Assembly: GCF_000632495.1 (NCBI RefSeq)
Contig: NZ_JFZT01000033.1
Location: 1-13,587 of the forward strand
DNA: 13,587 nt
Direction: 5' to 3'
DNA from: Candidatus Acidianus copahuensis
Lineage (GTDB): Archaea > Thermoproteota > Thermoprotei_A > Sulfolobales > Sulfolobaceae
The stretch's first letter is position 1. Each line of letters begins with the position of its first letter. Below the pieces are notes generated by a model that did no database searches, had not been told where the DNA came from, and saw nothing but the letters and a program-made list of their open reading frames with translations. Both the position numbers and the translations under genes were made by a program. This document shows, one piece after another, positions 6,874 to 12,509 of this stretch.

Positions 6874-7631
6874 TTAAGAAGGTAGAGAAGAAACGATTTC
6901 AGATAATCCTTCTGATGTTCCATATTCTTGTAGATCGTAATAATATGGCGACTTGGTAGTCAGAACCTGATAGCTATGATTATAAGTTACTGATATGTTC
7001 CAGAAGTAAAAATAATATACACCACTAGCGGGAGAAATTATTATCATAGAGTAAACACACGCGAAGGCAGAATTGCTGTTTGGGGGAGGGTTGTTATATT
7101 GGAATAAAATGCCGATATCATAGTAACCATTTATTGCAAAATGACAGATTTTTGTTATAGGTTTACCGTTAACTATCACTGGTATACTAGACGGCCCTGC
7201 AGGAGGTTTTGAAGGTGGAGCAGGCGAAAAAGTTATACAATACGTGTTGACATTATTCGTATATTTAATTATTAATGGAACAAAATAGAAAATTTCAGTT
7301 CCAGTAGATGCATCCTCTACTTCAAACAAGTTAGCAGTAGGTGCTCCAGGAGGTCCAGGAGGCGGTCCAGGAGGAGGTACTGGTGGTCCAGGAGGTGTTT
7401 CCGATACTTCTGCAGTTACATTATTTGAACTAGTTATATATATATACTTGTCTCATAAGAAGGAGGAAGAGCAGGTGCGGGGGAAATTTTTTCCGCATTA
7501 AATACTGGGACATCATTCATATTGTATAAATCTGAATAAAAGTAAATTATGGAAGAAGTAAATATGGGGACATTACCATTAACAAAAAAAGCAATGTAAG
7601 CAATAGTCTTAATCCCTTCACATGTAGCCAT
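6874..7631 (-). pseudogene. proline/glycine-rich protein gene split by a frameshift in a TA repeat
   Basis: Two minus-strand reading frames join into one protein. The first runs from the ATG at 7631 and stops at 7434. The second is open through 7433 and continues to the stop at 6874. They meet in a run of six TA units (7435-7446). Removing one unit, or adding two, gives a single ORF of about 251 residues without other changes. The joined product has a strand-rich N-terminal part, a tract with repeated PPGPP/PPPG units at about residues 79-97, and an aromatic-rich, Tyr/Asn/Ser-rich C-terminal part. It has no signal peptide and no membrane helix. I do not recognise a family. The composition resembles surface, fibre or virion proteins, but that is a guess. 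It may be a true pseudogene, a phase-variable gene or a sequence error. Confidence 0.6.
7435..7446. repeat. (TA)6 dinucleotide run at a frame junction
   Basis: Twelve bases of alternating T and A lie exactly where the two halves of the proline/glycine-rich gene change frame. Five or eight units would put the gene in frame; the six units present lead to an immediate TAA. Confidence 0.8.
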
Positions 7632-7870
7632 GTCTCTTTTTCTTTTTAATATTTTCTAGGAATTTCTGCATAGAATAGGCTACTTTTTAAAAATTTTAAT
7701 TTCTTAGTCTAAATTAATAAAAATAACATTCACAAAAAATTCTAATTAAAAGCCTAATCTCAAGCTAATAATGAACTTATATAATTTTGACGACATTATG
7801 ACTTGGTGTTTCCATTTAAATTGACTAGGAAGTTAACAAATTAAAACCCAAATAGCCACAATAATTTTTT

Positions 7871-7878
7871 AAAAAAAA
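7871..7878 (-). terminator. T8 run after the alcohol dehydrogenase gene
   Basis: Eight T residues on the minus strand begin five bases after the stop codon of the alcohol dehydrogenase gene (7883-7885). They are a likely termination signal. Confidence 0.5.
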
Positions 7879-7882
7879 TAAT

Positions 7883-8925
7883 TTATGGTACTAGTACTTG
7901 CCTTCCAACAGTTCTAAAATTCTCCAGATTATCTATAGCCGCATTCGCTTCTTCCAATTTCATGGTTTTAGTTACCATTGGCTTAACTTTGCCCATCTCT
8001 GCTAATCTCATTATTCCTAAAAAGTCTGATTGATTTCCAACTAAACTACCCACGAATTGTATTTCATTTAATGTTATTAAGGGGGCGTGATAATGTAGAT
8101 CAGCACCGAACAATCCTACCATTATATATTTACCTTGTTTTGCTAAAGCGTTAGGGTATATTGACAAGGTTTTCTCAGAATTATTCAAATCTATTATGGC
8201 ATCAACACCTTTTCCCTCTGTAATTTTTCTAATCTCTGCAATAGGATCTTGAGTGGACACATTTATAGCATAATCAGCTCCAGCTCTCTTCGCAGCTTCA
8301 ATAGCTTCATCTCTTACATCTACACCTATGACGGTCGCTCCACTAACGGCTTTAGCTATTTGTACTGCCATGGTACCTAAACCGCCTCCTGCACCAACTA
8401 CCAATAACGTCTTAGATGGGTCTAACGAGGCTTTTCTAATCGCTCTGTACGTTGTTATTCCAGAGCATGTTAATGGTGCAGCCTCCACGGCATTAAGCCT
8501 CCTCAATTTATATAAATATTTATAATGAGGTATTAGCACATACTCTGCAAAAGCTCCGTCATAATTAATTCTTAACCATCTAGTAAGTCACATAACTGTT
8601 CTTCACCAATCCTACAGTAATAACAATTCCCTTCACCGGTCCAAGGGTTTGCAGTTACTAGATCTCCTTTAGAGTATCCAATAACTTCATCCCCTACCTC
8701 TTCTATCTTACCGGCAATCTCATGACCTAGGGTTATGGGAAGTTTAACACCTAAATCTTCAACTATTCTTAAGTTTCCAAATCTCCCTTGCCTCATGTGA
8801 ACATCAGAATGACAAACTCCTGCTCCTTCTACCTTAATTAAAACTTGTGGTCCCTTAGGTTTAGGCACCTCAATATCTTGTAGTCTAAGGGGTTTCCCTA
8901 ATTCGACCAATCGCATTACTCTCAT
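7883..8925 (-). pseudogene. adh: zinc-dependent alcohol dehydrogenase with a one-base frameshift
   Basis: The two frames together give the medium-chain, NAD-dependent alcohol dehydrogenase of Saccharolobus solfataricus type, which interconverts alcohols and aldehydes or ketones. The first frame (8925 to a stop near 8574) holds catalytic zinc ligands C38 and H68 with E69, and structural zinc ligands E98, C101, C104 and C112. The second frame, continuing to 7883, holds the third catalytic cysteine (PLTCSG, C154 by family numbering), the Rossmann loop GAGGGLG and the C-terminus. The break lies at 8580-8586, just after LCD: the family sequence SPRWLG is replaced by a shifted reading. The locus is 1043 bp, one base short of 347 codons plus stop, and 347 residues is the length of the known enzyme. 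All key residues survive, so the mutation is recent or is a sequence error. No slippery heptamer is seen, so programmed frameshifting is unlikely. Confidence 0.85.
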
Positions 8926-9390
8926 TTTACCACATGTATAAGATTACGTTAAACCCATTATTAAATATTATTACGTTATCTTTGATATCAGGCTAATTAA
9001 TGATCCTCTAAAGTATATGAAATAAATCCTTATTTAGGTACGATTAAGAGCCTTACCTCACCTTAGATCTAAACTAAGGACGGTAAGAATTATTGAATAC
9101 ATCTTGCTTATTCCCCTCGAGATAAGAGAAATTTTTATTCGTCTCTTAGTATAAGTAGTATGCACTATGCTTGAAATTCGAAAGCAAGGTTTAAATAATG
9201 GAAACTTTTTCGTTTTAGAGAGCGAAGTTAGAATATCCACCTTCCTGCTATTAATATCTATCTTTATTTTTGATAGCATTATTTAGTTTTTATAGGAAAA
9301 AGTATTGACTATAATTTTGAGTCTAAGGTTTAGATCGGGAAGAAGTCAGAAAATATCACAAAATATGAGTGAGTAAGAAATATATCTTAA

Positions 9391-9442
9391 CGGATGGTTG
9401 TGGGTTCATGCTTGATATACGTTTTAGCAATCCCAACCACCG
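9391..9442. repeat. GC-rich imperfect hairpin in an AT-rich intergenic stretch
   Basis: CGGATGGTTGTGG (9391-9403) pairs with CCCAACCACCG (9432-9442), except for single bulges at the A and the third T. This gives about eleven pairs. TGCT (9409-9412) and AGCA (9426-9429) extend the structure inside. TTTTAATTTTC follows on the plus strand. The stem is much richer in G+C than its surroundings, as for structured RNAs in thermophiles. It resembles the T-arm and 3' end of a tRNA (GGGTTCA, then AATCCCA), but the 5' part of a tRNA is missing upstream. It may be an RNA gene, a terminator or a mobile-element end. Confidence 0.45.
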
Positions 9443-9615
9443 GTTTTAATTTTCTTAGATTAATTTATGACTAATTAGTTTAAATCTGATTAGTTAAATT
9501 TCTATATATATTATACTCTCTAAGTTTGATCAAAGGTTAAGTAAGGAATTCCATCAGAAATCTTGACTCTTCTCCAATATTGTTAATATTATCATCTCCC
9601 ACTATTTTACTAATC

Positions 9616-9623
9616 TATATTAA
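9616..9623 (+). promoter_or_regulatory. TATA box of the coiled-coil zinc-ribbon gene
   Basis: TATATTAA is centred 26 bp before the ATG at 9646. This supports a leaderless transcript and argues against the in-frame upstream ATG at 9580. Confidence 0.55.
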
Positions 9624-9645
9624 TGTCCTTCAAGAAGTTTTTTAT

Positions 9646-10200
9646 ATGAACCAAGAAAAGGCCTCTCTAAATATTCTTTTGACCAAAATACATGTTGCTA
9701 GAGATCTTGTGCAAAAGGATCAAAGCGTAAAGGACACATTAGAGTATTTAACAACTATTGCAAAGAATAAGTGTCAGCAATTATCCTCCTTGAATACAGA
9801 AGTAAAGGAGAAAATTAGTAAGGTTGAAGATGAGATCAGCAAGGTAGAAAAGGAGTTAAGGATAAAGAAAGGATTAATCTTAATCGATAAGGATGAGAGA
9901 GTAAGGGACTTTAAAGAAGCTGAAATTCTCTCTAAAGATATAGAATCAGTTAATGAAAAGCTTAGCTCATTAAAAGTTCAAAAAAATGAACTTGAGGAGA
10001 GTGTAAGGGAAATCGAGAATTTATGCGGAAAATTATATTCTCCTTCAGTAACTTTATCTCATCACCCTCCTCAGAAGTTCATAGAATGTCCAAAGTGTGG
10101 TAGTAATTCCATTCATATGGAAACTCAGTTTGATTTAAGAGGAGATACAACCTCATTATTTAAATGTAAGGATTGTGGAAATACGTGGAGGCAGTCATAA
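9646..10200 (+). CDS. coiled-coil protein with a TFIIS-like C-terminal zinc ribbon
   Basis: This 184-residue protein has three visible parts. Residues 1-45 are helical. Residues about 47-127 form a heptad-like, Glu/Lys-rich region that should be a long coiled coil or hairpin. A linker with HHPPQ (139-143) leads to a zinc ribbon with C148, C151, C174 and C177 (ECPKCG, then FKCKDCGNTW). The ribbon resembles that of TFIIS, TFS and RNA polymerase subunit RPB9/RpoM. In cleavage factors an Asp-Glu pair sits eight and nine residues before the third cysteine; here those positions read R165 and G166, so transcript cleavage is unlikely. A role as an RNA polymerase-binding or inhibiting protein is inference; generic zinc-ribbon DNA binding is the alternative. 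The start at 9646 is set by the TATA box 26 bp upstream. Confidence 0.7.
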   Translation: MNQEKASLNILLTKIHVARDLVQKDQSVKDTLEYLTTIAKNKCQQLSSLNTEVKEKISKVEDEISKVEKELRIKKGLILIDKDERVRDFKEAEILSKDIESVNEKLSSLKVQKNELEESVREIENLCGKLYSPSVTLSHHPPQKFIECPKCGSNSIHMETQFDLRGDTTSLFKCKDCGNTWRQS

Positions 10201-10273
10201 AGGTAACAAACCTTTGAGAACATTAATGAATCATGATTATTCAAATTAAAAAATTCTGTAAATACTATAAAAT

Positions 10274-10302
10274 CACATGAAGTAAAGGATAATAATCATG
10301 TG
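10274..10302. repeat. 7-bp inverted repeat between convergent genes
   Basis: CACATGA (10274-10280) and TCATGTG (10296-10302) are perfect inverted copies around 15 bp. They lie between the stop of the zinc-ribbon gene and the stop of merR, where a two-way terminator would be expected. No long T-run is next to it. Confidence 0.3.
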
Positions 10303-10347
10303 GTGTTTCCCGTATTCTATTCGACGGAGCTGAAAATAATTATTTAT

Positions 10348-10710
10348 CTATATACCATGGATTTTCTCTTTTTCCGTCTCTTTCCCCTTTTCCTCCAATA
10401 TTACCTCACATCCTAGTATAGATTTACTATACTTCTTTACATGCTGAATTGCAATCTCTAACAACTCTCTAATTTCTTCTCCATTTATTGAATAAACTGA
10501 ATATTTTTCCTTCTTTTCCACTTTTAATATACCACAGTTCCTTAGACAAGCTAAATGATGGGAGATGAGAGATTGAGACTTTCCTAACGACTTTGCTATT
10601 TCGTTTACGCTAATTTCGCCTCTCTCCATGACAAGCATAACTATCTTTATCCTAGTACTATCACTTAGTGAACCAAACAACCTCTCAAGTTCATTCGATA
10701 ACATTTCCAT
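10348..10710 (-). CDS. merR: ArsR-family metal-responsive repressor of the mercury genes
   Basis: This 120-residue ArsR/SmtB-type winged-helix repressor is probably released from DNA by Hg(II). The recognition region is at about 34-57 (VNEIAKSLGKSQSLISHHLACL). C55 and C59 lie in the recognition helix (LACLRNCG), and C101 lies in the C-terminal helix. This is the cysteine arrangement I recall for mycobacterial CmtR (C57, C61, C102), a Cd/Pb sensor, so a thiolate metal site is well supported. The name merR follows the Saccharolobus solfataricus mercury locus; it is unrelated in fold family to bacterial MerR. The ATG at 10710 has TTATATTC about 25 bp upstream. A second ATG at 10704 would shorten it by two residues. 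It is divergent from merH and merA, and the direct repeats between the two promoters are its likely operator. Confidence 0.9.
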   Translation of the reverse strand: MEMLSNELERLFGSLSDSTRIKIVMLVMERGEISVNEIAKSLGKSQSLISHHLACLRNCGILKVEKKEKYSVYSINGEEIRELLEIAIQHVKKYSKSILGCEVILEEKGKETEKEKIHGI

Positions 10711-10731
10711 ACTATCTTTATGCTTTTGAAC

Positions 10732-10780
10732 GAATATAAGCTTTATATGAACATATGTTTATATGAACAATCTTTTATAC
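10732..10780. promoter_or_regulatory. divergent mer promoter region with 12-bp direct repeats
   Basis: TTTATATGAACA occurs twice, at 10742-10753 and 10758-10769, with a 16-bp period. A weaker related word, TTTTGAACGAATA, starts at 10725. Where the copies meet, AACATATGTT (10750-10759) is a perfect palindrome. The repeats lie between the merR TATA box (TTATATTC, 10732-10739 minus) and the merH TATA box (TTTTATAC, 10773-10780 plus), so bound repressor could close both promoters. Confidence 0.6.
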
Positions 10781-10800
10781 TTTCCTTCGTAAAATGTATT

Positions 10801-10805
10801 GGTGA
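10801..10805 (+). promoter_or_regulatory. ribosome binding site fixing the merH start
   Basis: GGTGA matches the Sulfolobales anti-Shine-Dalgarno and lies four bases before the ATG at 10810. It favours this start over an upstream in-frame start that would add 30 unlikely residues. Confidence 0.5.
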
Positions 10806-10809
10806 AAAG

Positions 10810-10977
10810 ATGAAATTAAACCTGAATCTCAAACAAGACGAACTCAAGTGTGAACAGTGTGGATCTCCAATAAATGAAGGCAACGCCTATACGGAGGAAA
10901 AAAATGGTAAAATCCATTATTTTTGTTGTTCTCACTGTGCTGAAAAGTATTTCTCAAAGCACGGGGAAAACATATGA
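10810..10977 (+). CDS. merH: MerH, small TRASH-domain mercury-binding protein
   Basis: This 55-residue protein is almost entirely a TRASH-type metal-binding domain. It has CEQC (C14, C17), then the paired cysteines C39 and C40, and C43 in the pattern FCCSHCAEKYF. In Saccharolobus solfataricus MerH binds Hg(II) and is thought to pass it to the regulator or reductase; that role is carried over by family. The stop codon overlaps the merA start (ATGA, 10974-10977), so the two proteins are made together. The length is that of a stand-alone TRASH protein. It may stand in for the mercury-binding N-terminal domain that this MerA lacks. Confidence 0.9.
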   Translation: MKLNLNLKQDELKCEQCGSPINEGNAYTEEKNGKIHYFCCSHCAEKYFSKHGENI

Positions 10978-12320
10978 AGCTTGTTATAATAGGTGCAGGA
11001 GCTGCAGGTTTTGCTGCTATGATAAGATCGAATCAACTAGGAATAAGACCGGTAATCATTAACCATGGAACAGTAGGTGGGACATGCGTAAATGTTGGCT
11101 GTGTACCCTCAAAGTTTTTATTAAGAAGAGGAGAAATAATTAAATACTTTAAAGAATTGGGAGGTAAAGGAAAACAAAGTATTATTGATGCGGTTAAATC
11201 AAAAGACTTCCTAGTTTCATCCATGAGGAAGGAGAAATACGAAGACTTACTCTCATATTATGATGTAGATTACGTGGATGGAAAGGCCCACTTTATTTCG
11301 CCTAAAGCCGTAAAGGTCAACGAAAAGATCATAGAGGGAGATAGGTTCATAATAGCAACCGGTTCCTCTCCATCAATACCTGAAATTCCTGGATTAAGGG
11401 AATCCGGATTTTGGACAAATGTAGAAGCACTTTCTCCAGATAGAGATATAGATTCTTTGATTATAGTAGGAGGTAGAGCTCAAGCCCTAGAGTTTTCGGA
11501 AATGTATAATAGATTTGGGAAAGAGGTAGCGATACTTCAGCGAAGTAAGGTTCTTATTCCAGATTGGGAACCAGAAATTTCTCTAGAGATAGAGAAAGCG
11601 TTTAAGGAAGAAGGAATTTATGTAGGAACAGGAATTGAGATAAAAAGAGTTGAGAAAACTAATGAGGGTAAAAAAGTTTATACGAACTTAGGCGAAGTCA
11701 TTGCAGACGAGATACTTTTAGCAACGGGTAGAAGACCTAACGTAGATCTTGCGTTGGAGAATGCTGGAGTCTCTTTAAATTCGAGAGGAGGCATTTTAGT
11801 AGATCAGGAATTAAGGACTACAAATCCATCGATATTTGCTGCCGGAGACGTGACTGGAGGTCCAATGTTAGAAGCTCTAGCTGGATATGAGGGTTCTACC
11901 GCAGCTCAAAATGCAATAAATAACGACGGTAGAAAAGTTGATTTAACCTCCGTTCCACAAGTTATCTTTACACAGCCAAACCTTGCAAAGGTAGGTATAA
12001 CTGAGGAAGAAGCAAGAAAAAGGGGAAAAACTGAAAGCAGGACCTTAAGGATGTCTGACGTTGCGAAAGCACAAATTTTAGGAGAGAAGAAAGGTCTTAT
12101 AAAGATGGTTATTGATCAAACAAAGAAAATTCTTGGAGTGCATGTTATGGGTGAAAATGCTGCTGAATTTATAGGAGAAGCCGCATTAGTAGTTAAGAAA
12201 GGTTTAACCATAGAAGATATAGTTGATACGATTCATGTCTTTCCGACGGTTGCTGAATCCCTTAGGCTGGTGGCTCTATCCTTTTACACTGACGTAAAGA
12301 GATTAAGTTGTTGTGTATAG
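10974..12320 (+). CDS. merA: mercuric reductase MerA without the N-terminal HMA domain
   Basis: This 448-residue flavoprotein reduces Hg(II) to volatile Hg(0) with NAD(P)H in the cytoplasm. The FAD loop is GAGAAG (7-12). The redox-active disulfide is GGTCVNVGC with C38 and C43. The IIATG motif is at 126-130, the nicotinamide loop region VGGRAQA is at 165-171, and the second FAD contact is FAAGDVTGG in the last third. The C-terminus, DVKRLSCCV, has the vicinal pair C446-C447 that hands Hg(II) to the active site; this separates MerA from lipoamide dehydrogenase and other relatives. The N-terminal mercury-binding NmerA domain of many bacterial enzymes is absent. The start overlaps merH by four bases. 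A T7 run follows the stop. No merI-like gene follows in this window, unlike in S. solfataricus. Confidence 0.97.
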   Translation: MKLVIIGAGAAGFAAMIRSNQLGIRPVIINHGTVGGTCVNVGCVPSKFLLRRGEIIKYFKELGGKGKQSIIDAVKSKDFLVSSMRKEKYEDLLSYYDVDYVDGKAHFISPKAVKVNEKIIEGDRFIIATGSSPSIPEIPGLRESGFWTNVEALSPDRDIDSLIIVGGRAQALEFSEMYNRFGKEVAILQRSKVLIPDWEPEISLEIEKAFKEEGIYVGTGIEIKRVEKTNEGKKVYTNLGEVIADEILLATGRRPNVDLALENAGVSLNSRGGILVDQELRTTNPSIFAAGDVTGGPMLEALAGYEGSTAAQNAINNDGRKVDLTSVPQVIFTQPNLAKVGITEEEARKRGKTESRTLRMSDVAKAQILGEKKGLIKMVIDQTKKILGVHVMGENAAEFIGEAALVVKKGLTIEDIVDTIHVFPTVAESLRLVALSFYTDVKRLSCCV

Positions 12321-12323
12321 ATA

Positions 12324-12330
12324 TTTTTTT
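12324..12330 (+). terminator. T7 run after merA
   Basis: Seven T residues begin four bases after the merA stop codon. This is the typical archaeal oligo-T ending and separates the mer operon from the next gene. Confidence 0.5.
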
Positions 12331-12478
12331 AATAATTAATAAATATAGTTACTTTCACTCATTCTCATTTCTAATATAAAAAGGACGTATTCTTCTTGTT
12401 TATAAAACCTCTATCTTTTTTTGCTTACTATACAAATATTTAAATTAAGAATTATATATAAGTGAAATGTTTTAAAAA

Positions 12479-12486
12479 TTTTTATC
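12479..12486 (+). promoter_or_regulatory. TATA box of the CARF/PIN-like gene
   Basis: TTTTTATC is centred about 27 bp before the ATG at 12510. There is no Shine-Dalgarno sequence, so a leaderless transcript independent of merA is likely. Confidence 0.4.
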
Positions 12487-12509
12487 TTGTTGTTTATTAA
12501 TAGCCATCT

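Larger units (their letters stand above)
8926..9645. other. 720-bp stretch without a supported gene
   Basis: The only ORF of any length is on the minus strand (9058-9279, 73 codons). Its product is Ile/Ser/Lys-rich with no recognisable motif, and no TATA box sits at the right distance, so I do not call it. Several plus-strand frames are open for 30-40 codons but also carry nothing recognisable. A weak TATA-like TTTAACGT (8946-8953, minus) may serve the alcohol dehydrogenase gene. The strongest structure is the hairpin at 9391-9442. The right end holds the promoter of the gene at 9646. Confidence 0.4.

Noticed and set aside
8574..8592. Programmed -1 frameshift in the alcohol dehydrogenase gene
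   Set aside because: No X-XXY-YYZ slippery heptamer or obvious downstream stem lies at the junction; a simple one-base deletion explains it better.
9058..9279. 73-codon minus-strand ORF in the gene-poor stretch
   Set aside because: Product is Ile/Ser/Lys-rich without motif, no TATA box is at the right distance, and such ORFs are expected in AT-rich DNA.
9391..9446. A complete tRNA gene
   Set aside because: Only a T-arm-like part is present; no acceptor 5' strand, D-arm or anticodon arm is found upstream.
9580..9645. Upstream in-frame ATG extending the zinc-ribbon protein by 22 residues
   Set aside because: It would place the well-positioned TATA box (9616-9623) inside the coding region; the extension is hydrophobic and looks non-coding.
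10720..10809. In-frame extension of MerH by 30 residues
   Set aside because: It covers the direct-repeat operator and the TATA box; GGTGA before the ATG at 10810 and the usual MerH size favour the short form.
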